Shown here in pieces: positions 42,809-54,083 of a stretch of 64,000 nt of DNA. Below the pieces are notes generated by a model. It was not told where the DNA came from. It saw nothing but the letters and a program-made list of their open reading frames with translations, and did no database searches. Position numbers and translations under genes: made by a program. The DNA comes from Talinum fruticosum (lineage: Eukaryota; Streptophyta; Magnoliopsida; Caryophyllales; Talinaceae). Every line of letters starts with the position of its first letter. Position 1 is the first letter of the stretch. Where the stretch lies: the NCBI GenBank assembly GCA_021018815.1, contig JAITYX010000010.1, positions 2,480,001 through 2,544,000 on the forward strand, written 5' to 3'.

Positions 42809-44096
42809 TGATGTGTAGTGGCGGAAGCAAAGAAAATGGATAGAAAACCGCAAGAAGCACAACCGGGCAGAATGCGGCCTGCTTGCGCAATCTTGGCAGA
42901 TTGGGGAAATGGAGGGGCAAAAGTGCTTGGTCTTGGCTGAAATTTGGTGGGAAGGATGGTAACTGGTAGATGATGATCGTGACCAAGTTTCGTTGAATTT
43001 GGATAAGGGAAACTCCCTGAACAGATAGCCTGAAGTTGATGTAACCGGCTGGCTGTACAGACAGACACCCTTTGTTTGGTTTTGGTGTGGAGGATGGAGA
43101 TGTTCTTGGATGGAGCTGAAAATTGGAGGAATGGAAGTAGATGGACAGGAAGGATTGTGGTTAAAATTTGGAATGAAATGGCTGGGTAGATTGTGAGATA
43201 TGAATTGGTGAAGTGAGGGGATAAAACCAAGGTCCTAGCTCGGATACGTAAAACACCACCGAGTAAGAACCGAGGGGCACCTTCAATCTGTCCGGATACA
43301 GAAACACCACCGGGAGATTGGAAGGACTCACAGGACACCACCTAGCTGCCACACTAGGATACAGCAATGAGAATTCCAAAGGGGTGAGCAAATCCAGCTC
43401 GAGTATAAACTCATATATTTCATCAAAGGTGTCTTACAATGGTGCATAGGTGCTGAATATATAATGCTTCATATGAGCAATTACATAACCGAATCCAAGC
43501 TGAAAAATATGAAATAAAGCAAAACAAAAATGCCAACTAATTAGATGCTTTCCTCCTCCCCAAGTTAAGCTTGAAGAATTTCTAGCCAAGTATTGTTTGA
43601 TAGGGAACATGTGGCCAAGATTTGTTGCCCCTTCTCCAAGCTCTTTTCTAACCACCTTCCACTAGTGGTAGTGTCTTCTAGAATGCTTCTAGCTTGGTGT
43701 TCTTGGCAGCTCCATGTGATGCATGACCATAAGCCCTTTTGGCCCTCCCTTGGACCGACCCATCATGACATGAATTTATTTATGTTCAAAGCTCTTAAGA
43801 TAATAATACTTGTAACATTGCTTGATTTGTACTTGGCCGATCTTCCCTTGCTTAACCATGGAAATTTGGTGAGCTTGATTCCTCAACTATCTTCCTTAAC
43901 ACCTTGATTTATTTATGAACAAGTAATCAATGATTAACCTCCCGGCTCAAACGACATTATGTGCTTGAAAAATACAAGCATTCCCGGTTGTTTTGCATGC
44001 ACGTTGAGCTGAACATTTTCTGTCTTTTTACCCATGGCTGGCCACTTTCCATTAATGTCACACAGCTCAAAACAGAAGGCTGCCCACTCTCCATCA
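42809..44096 (-). repeat. 5' LTR of A6
   Basis: TGATGTGTAGTGG to CCCACTCTCCATCA; partner of 39057-40344 with near identity. Confidence 0.94.
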
Positions 44097-45085
44097 CCGA
44101 CACTCTTTCTTTAGATCGGAGGCGGGGACGGAGTTCTTCTTGGATGGAGCCGAGCTTTAGAGGGAATGGACTCAACTCATATATGATGATGTGGGTGAAA
44201 TTTGGGCCGAATTTGATGTGTGGATTGGGAGTTATGGATATGGGAAGTAGCTGGATAAAACCAAGGTCCTGTCTCGGATACGTAAACACCACCGAGGGAA
44301 CCAAGGGGCACCTTCAATCTGGCCGGATACTGAAACACCACCGGAAGATTGGAAGGACTCAAAGGACACCACCTAGATGCCAATCTAGGATACAGCAATG
44401 AGAATTCAAGGGGTCGATAAATCCATCTCGAAAAGTGTATAATACTCAAAGTTTATAAATTCATCAAAGTTGATTTACAAAGTCATTACAAGCTGAATTT
44501 ATAAGCAATGAAAATAGCTCCTAACTAAGCTGAAAATTAAAGCAAAAATAACAAAGATGCTTTCCTCCTTTCCATGTTAAGCTAGGGTGAATTCTAGCCA
44601 AGTCTTTGGTGAATTGGGAACATGTGGTCACGGTTGCTTTCCCCTTTGACGAGCTTCTAACAAACCCTCTTCCACCATAGTGAGTGCTTTCTAGAATGCT
44701 CCTCCTTAGGCTCCTTTGATTGCTCTCCTTACACGTGCGACTTATGCTCTACGGACCCTTGGACCGGCCAGAATATACATCGATTTATTTATGTTCAAAT
44801 AGCACTTCACGGTTTGACAAGGCCGAACTCCTCTTGCTTCAACGTGGAGAATTTTGGCTAGCTTGATTCTTTTGGGCTATCTTACTTAGCTCCTTGGCTG
44901 AACAATTATTTATGAACATAAAATCATAAAACATACTAATCTTGGTTCCTCATCCACCGGATTCAATTTGCATCAAGCGCTTGAACATAGATTTTTAAGC
45001 ATTTCTCGGTGGGTTCTCATGCATGCATAACTCCTTAAGAGGAGTTTTCTTCAGCTCTTATTTTAAGGCAGCCCACTCTCCATCA

Positions 45086-45875
45086 TACTCCCTTATAGAG
45101 AAGAATTTGTCCTCAAATTCGTGGGGTGTTAATAAGAAAATGGTGAGTAGTAACACTTCTTGCTTGGCATTAGTTTAGGCCAGCCCTTAGATGGCGGCCA
45201 TTTACGCCTTGTTCGCATCCAATCCATGCTTCCGGATTTATCAATTGTTTGTTGGCATCATGTGTGTGGAACAAATTTGTTGGACACTTGCTCTTTACTT
45301 GGGCTCATAAAATGCTTCTTAAGCCGCAATAGAGTCCCCATGAATAAGGACCGTTCTTGGGCTCGAAACTCTTTTGCTCCTCTTTGGAAAATATGCAACA
45401 ACTTCCGAAAATGCTTAGCTAAGTAACCAACACAAGACCTTCGGTTGAGGAGCTCCCATCTCTCCATAATTAGCAAGTAACAAGGCCACATGAGAATGCA
45501 AAACCAGCTCATAACACAAAGCCAACTTAAGAAGCGAGGCCGAGAGTTGCTAGGCAAATAATAAGCTTGATCATAGGACTCTCTCAACAAGTAATTCTCA
45601 TAGTCAAGGACCAATGTTTCATACTCCTCATTAGCTCTACAAATCAGAAACATTTGTCCCTTTAATGGCTTATGATTGTGGCTGCCCATACAACTCATTA
45701 CATATCTTTCTTTTTGGATCACAAAGGAGTTATACGAAGTATTTGCAACCAACTTCTCTTTCCTTAGTCTCACAGCTTCAAACTCCTCAATATGGTGAGT
45801 GTACTCCTTGAAAGAGCTATGGACAAGTGAAATACCAAATTCTGGAGTGGGGGAGAGTTATGCTTGAGGCAGATC
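45086..45875 (-). pseudogene. A5 3' region with an unknown 171-codon frame
   Basis: The polypurine-like tract AAGGGAGTA is at 45086-45094. A minus-strand open frame at 45773-45258 (171 codons) starts MRLRKEKLVANTSYNSF and contains FLSWLCVMSWFCILMWPCYL, a hydrophobic stretch that could span a membrane, then an arginine-rich part (LAKHFRKLLHIFQRGAKEF). I recognise no family. A comparable hydrophobic segment lies at the same relative place in A3 (16587-17186), with low residue identity. It is likely a decayed part of the element body. Confidence 0.45.
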
Positions 45876-47308
45876 TCAGTGGGGAAAATTTAGAGAGAAA
45901 ACTCCTCCCCAAGGCCACAACTCAAGGAAAGGAACTTGGGGTAAAGGTGGTTTAAGTAGAGGGGTAAGGATGGGGTTCAAATCAACCAAGGGAAGGCTTT
46001 GTGGGTGGTAGAGTATAGGCTGGACAGAATGAGGACGTAGGGGAAACGGACTTGTGGGCATTTGTTTGGGAGGTAGAATGTAGGAGATGAGGTGCCAAGT
46101 ATGCTCTCCAATGTTTTTTTCACAATCAGATTTGAAGGCCTCACCAATGCCATGGCACAACTTCTTTGGCACAAGAATAAAAACACTTTTCACATGTTTG
46201 GCATAGATACACGGAATCGTCAATAGCCCAAAATTAATTTCACAAGTTTCCAATTGAGATAAAAGCGTATACCTCTTCTTGGAATTGAGCTTTGTCAAAT
46301 ATTTATATGCCATTTGTGTAAGGTTATCACCACTCTTTTCATGCACATCCCGAAAGCCCGTATATAACAACTCATCAATGGTTTGTGTAACTCCAAGTAG
46401 AGGCTCACATTGCTCTTGACTTTCATCAAAGGGAACAAAATATGGGCTGTCCGCTAGAGCTAACACACGGCTGTCCTCATGAGCTTGTAAGGACCATTGG
46501 AAAACAAATGGGTGAAGGGTGGCCGAAACTTGTAGGCTCAACGGTTCCACCATGTCAACGCTAGCCTCAAGTTCCTCTTGCTCCTCTTGCTCCTCAAGCA
46601 TCTCATCAAACATTGGAGGCAACTCAATCTCACTTGGTTGGCACTCATCCTCCAAATTGTTCACAACATGCTCATTAAACTTGGGAGACAAGGTAAAGTG
46701 GGGTTAATTCTCATAACTCATCTCTTGGCAAAGAGAAGACATTGCATTCAGCCTTGGTTTAAGAAGGCTTGTGGGTTGTGGGGTTGGAAAATTTTGTGGT
46801 GGAAGGGAAGGACTTTCACCAAGTTTCGGTGAGGGTATTTTGGGGTTCTTTTGGTGAGGGGATGTGGGTTTTTGTGGAGGTAAGAGGGGCTAGACAGTAG
46901 AGGTAAATGGGAGAGGTTTTTTGGTGGTGGAGAAAAAGACATGGCCGAAGGTTTGGAGCGAAGGGAAGAATGACTCCCCTTGTAAAAGGGTTTGATCTTG
47001 GTTGGAGGAATTTTGCAAATAAGTGGGCCAAATTTCTTTAGTAATTTTCCTCTCAACTTGCTCCATGTATTCACCTTCTTCTTGCCTCTCTTCTTCCTTC
47101 TCAACTTATAGGCATTCCACCAAGTGAGGGCATGACTCCTCAACTTAGACTCAACAATCACAACCTTCTCATGCTCTTCTAATCTCAAATTGTCCAAGGC
47201 TTCTTCAACTTTAATAAACCAACTAGAAAATAATTCTTGTTGGCCATAAAATTTAGGCACCAATAGATAGACCAACTCAAAATTAGATAGAGCCATTTCA
47301 GCACTCAA
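45876..47308 (-). pseudogene. A5 short gag with acidic and proline-rich regions, one frame break
   Basis: The N-terminal frame (47308-46748) starts MSAEMALSNFELVYLL and has the capsid-like SSWFIKVEEALDNL and ALTWWNAYKLRRKKRGK, then a lysine/proline-rich linker. The frame breaks at 46748-46691, where a short segment present in A4 is missing. The second frame (46691-45876, 271 codons) carries the acidic coiled-coil-like region (YDEMLEEQ equivalent FDEMLEEQEEQEELEAS), VEPLSLQVSATLHPF, a unique middle, and the proline-rich module LPLVDLNPILTPLLKPP shared with A3. No zinc knuckle or protease is present. It is the most complete C-terminal half of the short-gag type in the window. Confidence 0.75.
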
Positions 47309-47425
47309 ATCCCAAATGTGAAGGGTACGGTGGTGGAGAAAAAAATGGGCAGAAAAATTTTTGTGTTTTGGTTTTTGGGTTTTTGTGGAGCTGGCTATTT
47401 TTGTGTTTTTGGTTTTATGGGGAAT

Positions 47426-48668
47426 TGATGGAGAGTGGACAGCCTTGTGTTTTGAGCTGAAAGATATCCGACTGGAGAAGCCAAGGATGCTTAAGATTCA
47501 ACCGGAAAAGCTTGAATATCACCATAAGGTTCAACCGCATGGTGCAAAGGGATCCCGAGAGGATGATGAGTCCAAGACATTAAGTTCGTATGATTTTGTT
47601 CATAAATAATTGTTTACCAATATAGTCAAGAAGGATAGTTGAAGATAGCTACCTAAAACCTCCATAGTGAAGCAAGTGAGTTCGGTCTAGTCAAACCATG
47701 GAATATTGCCATTTTATGCTCATAGTACATAAATAAGTTGGTGCTTAAATATGGTCGGTGCATATTTACATATGAAGAAACCTTAGCCGAAAATAGAACA
47801 GCAAGTAAAGAAGGTGACAAGGAAGTCTAGAAGCATCAAGAATTGAGAAGTTTGGGAAAGGGGAAAACAAGCCATGGCCACATGTTCCCAATTTTGCAAA
47901 TACTTGGCTATAATTCATCCTAGCTTAACTTGGAGGAGGGGAAAGAATCTTGGTAGTTTCTATTATCATTTTGCTTTAATTTTCAGCTTTGTTTCAGCTT
48001 TGTAAAATGCCATTGTTAGGCATTATAAATTCAGCACACATTCTCAATGTAAGGAAAACTTTTGATGATATATATGAGTTTATACTCGAGCTGGATTTGC
48101 TCACCCTCTTGAATTCTCATTGCTGTATCCATGTGTGGCAGCACGGTGTTGTTCTTTGAGTCTTTCAATCCCGGTGGTGTTTCACGTATCCGGACCGATT
48201 GAAAGTGCCCCTTGGTTCACTTGGTGGTGTTCTTAGTATCCGAGCCGTAACCCGGGTTCTATCCCCTCACTTTACCGATCCATATCTCACAAACCCTCGT
48301 CCATTTCAGCCTAAATTTTAATCATCATCCTTCTAGCAAGTCTACTTCCATCCCTCCAAAAATCAGTCACAACCAAGAAGCCATCCGTTCCCCACCTCGA
48401 TCTAAACAAGGGTGTCGGCTGGACGTCCGACCCAGATCTGTCAACTTCGGCTTGTTGATCAAGGTGTTCCCCTTAACCAAAATTCCCAAATTTTTCCAAA
48501 CCTTCCTTTATCAGTTAACTTCCCTCCACCAAAATTTCAGCTAAAACCCCCATCATTTGCCCCTCCTTTCACCAGATCTCCCAAGAGTGCGCTCGTAGGA
48601 CCCATTCTCGCCTGGTTGCTCTCTTTGCGGTTTTTCCTTTGTTTTTGCTTCTACCTCACTATACATCA
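47426..48668 (+). repeat. Solo family-A LTR in the A5 leader, opposite orientation
   Basis: TGATGGAGAGTGGAC to CACTATACATCA, flanked by GGAAT and GCAAT (one mismatch). The A5 PBS follows at 48702-48713 on the minus strand. Confidence 0.9.
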
Positions 48669-48701
48669 GCAATGGATAGAACACCACAAGGATCAGAACT
48701 T

Positions 48702-48713
48702 TCTCCGATACCA
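48702..48713 (-). promoter_or_regulatory. Primer binding site of A5
   Basis: The minus strand reads TGGTATCGGAGA four bases after the LTR, matching the initiator Met-tRNA complement at 10 of 12 positions. Confidence 0.8.
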
Positions 48714-48717
48714 AAGT

Positions 48718-49958
48718 TGATGTATAGTGGGAGCGGAAGCAAAGATGAAGCAAAACCGCAAACAAACTACCCGGCGGAATGCGAGCTAGCAGGTGCGGTT
48801 CGGGGAAAAGGGTGAAAGGAGGGGTAAAGGATGGAGATTTTGGCTGAAATTTGGTGGGGGATGAGGTAATTAGTCAGGGAAGGTCTGTGTAAAATTTGGG
48901 AATTTTTGGAGTTCGGGAGCACCTTGATCCGCATGCTTGAAGTGAGCAAGATCTGGGCTGGATGTCCAGCCGACACTCTTTGTTTAGATCAGAGGCGGGG
49001 ACGGAGTTCTTCTTGGATGGAGCTGAGCTTTGGAGGGAATGGACTCAACTCATATATGATGATGTGGGTGAAATTTGGGCCGAATTTGATGTGTGGATTG
49101 GGAGTTATGGATATGGGAAGTAGCTGGATAAAACCAAGGTCCTGTCTCGGATACGTAAACACCACCGAGGGAACTAAGGGGCACCTTCAATCTGGCCGGA
49201 TACGTAAACACCACCGGAAGATTGGAAGGACTCAAAGGACACCACCTAGATGCCAATCTAGGAAACAGCAATGAGAATTCAAGGGGTCGATAAATCCATC
49301 TCGAAAAGAGTATAATACTCAAAGTTTATAAATTCATCAAAGTTGATTTACAAAGTCATTACAAGCTGAATTTATAAGCAATGAAAATAGCTCCTAACTA
49401 AGCTGAAAATTAAAGCAAAAATAACAAAGATGCTTTCCTCCTTTCCATGTTAAGCTAGGGTGAATTCTAGCCAAGTCTTTGGTGAATTGGGAACATGTGG
49501 TCACGGTTGCTTTCCCCTTTGACAGGCTTCTAACAAACCCTCTTCCACCATAGTGAGTGCTTTCTAGAATGCTCCTCCTTAGGCTCCTTTGATTGCTCTC
49601 CTTACACGTGCGACTTATGCTCTACGGACCCTTGGACCGGCCAGAATATACATCGATTTATTTATGTTCAAAGAGCACTTCACGGTTTGACAAGGCTGAA
49701 CTCTTCTTGCTTCAACGTTCGGAATTTTGGCTAGCTTGATTCTTTTGGGCTATCTTACTTAGCTCCTTGGCTGAACAATTATTTATGAACATAAAATCAT
49801 AAAACATACTAATCTTGGTTCCTCATCCACCGGGTTCAATTTGCATCATGCGCTTGAACATAGATTTTTAAGCGTTTCTCGGTGGGTTCTCATGCATGCA
49901 TAACTCATTAAGAGGAGTTTCCTTCAGCTCTTATTTTAAGGCAGCCTACTCTCCATCA
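48718..49958 (-). repeat. 5' LTR of A5
   Basis: TGATGTATAGTGGGAGC to CTACTCTCCATCA. It is the partner of the split LTR 38797-39056 plus 44102-45085, with only scattered differences. Confidence 0.92.
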
Positions 49959-51013
49959 AAAAGTGGGTAAGAAATTTGCTATCACGGTCCGAAACTATGG
50001 TCTTTGGAATGCCATGTAACCTCACAATCTCCTTGAAATACAAATCGGCTACTTGGGTTGCATCATTGGTCTTGTTACAAGGAACAAAATGAGCCATCTT
50101 AGAGAATTGGTCAACCACCACAAGAATTGAGTCTTTGTTCCTTTGTGTTCTTGGCAGCCCCAAAATGAAATCTATGCTAACATCCTCCCATTGTTGAGTA
50201 GGTGTGGGGAGAGGTGTATAGAGCCCTTGGGGAAGGGAATGGCTTTTTGCTTCTTGACAAACCGCACACCTCTTCAAGATGTCTTCCACATCCTTCTCCA
50301 TGTTTGGCCAATAATAATGCTCTCTCAACATGTTTGTTGCCTTGTTCACACCAAAGTGGCCAGCCAAGGCTCCATTGTGAACCTCTCGGATTAGCAACTC
50401 CCTTGTGCCACAATGAGGCACACATAACCGAACTCCTTTGAAAAGATATCCCTCGAGGATTTGCAACTCTCCCTTGGGATATTTAAGGCAATCACGAAAT
50501 ATCTCACCAAGATCTTGATCCTTAGAATACAAAGATTTTAAATGCTCAAAACTTGAGTTTGTAATTGAAATAACAAGAGATGCCTCCTTGAAAGTGCATC
50601 CGCTCCCTTGTTCATTTTTCCCGATTTATGCTTGATGGTAAAATGGAAAGTTTGTAAATACTCTACCCATTTTCCATGCCTTAGATTGAGCTTATGTTGC
50701 CCTTGAATGTATTTTAAATCCTCATGATCCGAATGTAAGATGAACTCATTAGCCACAAGATAGTGGCTCTAATGCTCTAAAGATCTCACAATGGCATAGA
50801 ACTCGTTATCATAGGTTGAATACTTCCTCCTTGATTCACAAAGTTTCTCACGAAAGAAGGCAATAGGCTGCCCTTCTTGAGAGAGAACTCCTCCAATTCC
50901 AACACCCGAAGCATCACATTCAAGCTCAAAAATTTTGTCAAAGCTAAGCAAAGCTAGGACCGGTGCTTGGGTGAGTTTGAGTTTGATTGTCTCAAACGCT
51001 TTTGGGCCTTAGC
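49959..51013 (-). pseudogene. Ty3 RNase H and integrase N-terminal and core part (element H)
   Basis: The minus strand from 51013 gives RNase H (LECDASGVGIGGVLSQEG, FREKLCESRRKYSTYD), a stop near 50770, then [15 protein letters not shown] and [11 protein letters not shown]. After a frameshift at about 50535 comes the integrase: the HHCC finger (HNGALAGHFGVNK to CAVCQEAK), then the core with the first Asp (VSIDFILGLPRTQRNKDS) and second Asp (IVSDRDSKFLTHF). There A5 interrupts, and the Glu-bearing part lies at 38791. This was the copying and integration machinery of an autonomous Ty3 element of the same broad group as family A. Confidence 0.9.
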
Positions 51014-52408
51014 TGATGTATAGTGAGGGTGAAAACAAAAAGATGAGCGAAACCGCAAAGGGGTCGCTGGACATAATGGTTGGCTACGGGAGTGATCTTG
51101 GGAGATTGGGGGAAAAAGGGTGAACACGAGGGAGTTTTGAGGCGAAATTTGGTGGAGAGCTTCTTAGATGATCCAAGAAGACCTGGTAAAAATTATGGAA
51201 TTTTATGAGGATGGGAACACCTTGATTTGGAAGTTGAAAGTCGGCAGCTTCGGACTGGCAGCCCGTAATGACACTCTCTGTATGGATCGAAGGTGGGGTC
51301 GGTAGAGTTCTTGGATGGAGCTGATTTTTGGGGAGGGGGAAAACTAGATACGTTTGAATGACGGTGGGCGAAATTTGGAGTGAAGTTGATGAGTGAGCTA
51401 GGAGATATGGAATTCGAAAACGAAGTAACCGATAGGCCAAGCTTTTCAAGGATACGAAACACCACCATGAAAAGCCTTGGGGCACCTCTGGCTTGGCGAG
51501 ATACGTAAACACCACTAGCTAGCTTAAGGACTCAAAATAACACCACGAAGTTACCAAGCTTGGATACAACATTTGGGGATTTTAAAGGGGTGAGCAATCC
51601 AGCTCAAAGTTCATTCATATATTCATCAAAAGTTGGTTCTTACATAGCTTGGTTACAAAGTATTTATAATGTATCAAAATAGCACTTGACAAAGCTAAAA
51701 TTAAAACCAAAAATCAAAAATGACCTTTCCCCTTTTCCAAGCTAGAGGAGGATGAATTTCAGCCAAGCATTTGTGGAGCTAGGAACATGTGGACGTGAGG
51801 CATTTTCCCGTGTGCAAGCTTCTTTCTCATTTGTCCAACAAGTAATATTCCCTCCACTTGTGGTAGTGCTCCAAGATGCTTCTTGAATGCTTCCCTTAAT
51901 GCTCCCTTTGATGCTTCATTTAGGCACCTAAACATAGTCTATTTGGACCTTGGCTCGACCATGATTAAGCATCAATTTTATTTATGTGCAAATGACATAA
52001 AATAGCAACCCTTCACGTCTTGACATGACCGGCCAAAGATTCATGGGATAGAAATATGGACCGCCCTCCTTATTCCTTACTTACGTACCAAATAGCATGA
52101 AACATGACTTAACATGTTTGGATGTCATTTTGCACCAAGTGAGCTAGAATGGACATTTTAGGTGTCCAACTTAATTCTTCTTGCTAGCAACTCTTCAACC
52201 TCTAACAACTATCCTTCACGGCTCTTCAAGTAACATTTATTTATGAACATAAAAGATGATAACCTCGGTTCTTCAACCCTCGGGATCAACTTGTATCATG
52301 AGGATTATCATAGGAAATTCAAGTGTCCATGGTTGATTCCCACACATGCTTTTCTCTCTATGAAGTTTGACTTTGAACCCATGGCCCTTAGTAGCCCACA
52401 CTCCATCA
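51014..52408 (-). repeat. Solo family-A LTR (long subtype) in the RT gene of element H
   Basis: TGATGTATAGTGAGGG to CACACTCCATCA, with a perfect duplication TTAGC (51009-51013, 52409-52413). RT coding resumes in register on both sides. Confidence 0.94.
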
Positions 52409-52590
52409 TTAGCATTCCACTTGAACGTGCTCTCTTTTAGTACCTCCGTTACGGGGTCCGTGATGATACTAAAGTTTTTGATAAACCTTCGGTAGAAGGA
52501 TGCTAGGCCATGGAAACTCCTCACATCATGGATGCTAGTGGGAACCAACCATGATTGAATAACTTCCACTTTGCTTTCGTCTACCCTCAC
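52409..52590 (-). pseudogene. Ty3 RT connection segment (element H)
   Basis: The minus strand reads RVDESKVEVIQSWLVPTSI, VRSFHGLASFYRRFIKNFS and LKESTFKWNAN, the RT thumb and connection, directly upstream of the RNase H at 51013. Its 5' side is replaced by a family-B LTR end at 52591, so the catalytic RT core is missing. Confidence 0.85.
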
Positions 52591-52825
52591 CGATGTGCCA
52601 AAACGCAAGGCTACACCGATCCCGAAAACAGAGTGCGTCAAATGCAATTCTAAGAGACTCGGAATGGGCTTAGAAGTGACCAATGAAACAAGAAACAACG
52701 AGGATTAAGCTAATCACTCGTGAGGAGATGATTAGCAAGGTAACCAGCTTTGATAGGATAAGAACAAGATAAACTAGAACTATCCAAGGATACAGATATC
52801 ACCACCAAGGATAAAACTAGGGCAC
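52591..52825 (-). repeat. Family-B LTR, terminal part
   Basis: It matches the inverse of 29600-29810, beginning at CGATGTGCCAAAACG and stopping at CTAGGGCAC, where a family-A LTR begins. Confidence 0.78.
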
Positions 52826-54083
52826 TGATGTGTAGTGGCGGAAGCAAAGAAAAAGGTGGAAAAACCGCAAAACACACAACCGGGCAGATTAGGACCTGCA
52901 GGTGCGGTTCTGGGGAAAAGGGTGAAAAGAGGGGTAAATGTTCTTGGATTTGGACGAAACTTGGAGGGGAGTGAGGTAACTGATGGAGGAAGGTTTTGGC
53001 CAAGTTTCGTGAATTTTGGATAAGGGGAACTGCCTGAACAAATAGCCAGAAGTTGGTGCTGCTGGCTGGACGTACAGAGTTGATACCCTTTGTTTGGTTT
53101 TGATGTGGAGGACGGAGGGGTTCTTGGATGGAGCTGAAAATTGGAGGGATGGAAGTAGACTTGCTGGAAGGATTGTGGTTAAAATTTGGAGTGAAATGGC
53201 TGGGTAGATTGTGAGGTATGGAATGGCAAAGTCGTTGGATAGTACCTTGACTCAAGCTCGGATACGTAAACACCACCGAGTGAATCAAGGGGCGCACCTA
53301 AGTGATCCGGATACAGAAACACTACCGGGACTTAAGTGACTCAAAGGACACCACCGTGAGGCCAAGCACGGATACAGCTTTGAGGATTCAAAAGGTTGAG
53401 AAATCCATCTCAAGAGCAAAGCTCAAATTCATATATTCATCAAAAGTGTGTTTACATGAGCTAGGCTTCCTGAATTTATAAGCAACAAAATAACATTTAG
53501 CTAAGCTGAAAATTAAATCTAAAAATAATAAAGATGCTTTCCTCCTCTCCAAGTTAAGCTAGGATGAACTCTAGCCAAGCATTTGGTGAATTGGGAACAT
53601 GTGGCCATGGTTTGTTTTCCCTTTTGCAAGCTTCTAACAAACCATCTTCCACCATGGTGAGTGCTTCTAGAATGCTCCCCTTTAGGCTCCCTTGAGTGCT
53701 CTCCTTAGGCGTGTGACCTTATGCTCTTTTGGACCTTTGGACCGGCCAGAACATGCAGCAAATTATCCCTTGGTCCGGCCGAACATGCATCAAATTATTT
53801 ATGTTCAAATGACACTTCACGGTTTTGACAAGGCTAATCTCATCTTGCTTCAACGTGGAGAATTTGGCTAGCTTGATTCTTTTGGGCTATCTTACTTGGC
53901 TCCTCGGATGAGCTTTTATTTATGAGCATGAAATCATGAAAGACCAAACTCTTGACATTTTATCCTCCGGGTTCAAAAATAAACAAAGGAAATTCAAGTG
54001 TGGCTAGTTGATTTTCATGTGTGCTTGATCTCATTCGATGACTTGCCTTCGGTCCATAGTCTAGGGCTGTCCACTTTCCATCG
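52826..54083 (-). repeat. Family-A LTR, near-identical to the A3 LTRs
   Basis: TGATGTGTAGTGGCGG to CCACTTTCCATCG, 1258 bp. Flanks GGCAC and GGTTG do not match, and the family-B sequence does not continue on the right, so it marks a recombination junction and not a simple insertion. Confidence 0.88.

Larger units (their letters stand above)
39057..44096 (-). mobile_element. Young complete non-autonomous element A6 (gag-protease-X type)
   Basis: A6 has two 1288-bp LTRs (39057-40344, 42809-44096) that differ at only about eight positions by eye, mostly transitions, a perfect PBS, a polypurine tract and one long intact ORF. The flanks carry CCGAC on the right and a one-base variant on the left (CTGAC or CCTGAC). 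The LTR start is duplicated: a second TTAATGGAAAGTGGCC occurs about 50 bases inside both LTRs. It lies inside the 3' LTR of A5 and is one of the youngest layers. Confidence 0.95.
38797..49958 (-). mobile_element. Composite insertion: short-gag element A5 containing A6 and a solo LTR
   Basis: A5 was inserted in the integrase gene of element H with a perfect 5-bp duplication AAAAG (38792-38796, 49959-49963). Its 3' LTR is 38797-39056 plus 44102-45085, split by A6. Its 5' LTR is 48718-49958. The body (45086-48717) holds the short gag and, in the leader, the solo LTR 47426-48668. Removing the two nested insertions leaves an element of about 4.9 kb. Confidence 0.93.

Noticed and set aside
52710..53297. 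Long open frame (195 codons) on the minus strand of an LTR, with counterparts at 14324-14791, 18082-18489, 2617-3237 and 42784-43341
   Set aside because: All lie in the leader part of family-A LTRs and recur because the LTRs are near-identical. The stems vary at the nucleotide level without regard to codons, and no protein motif is seen.
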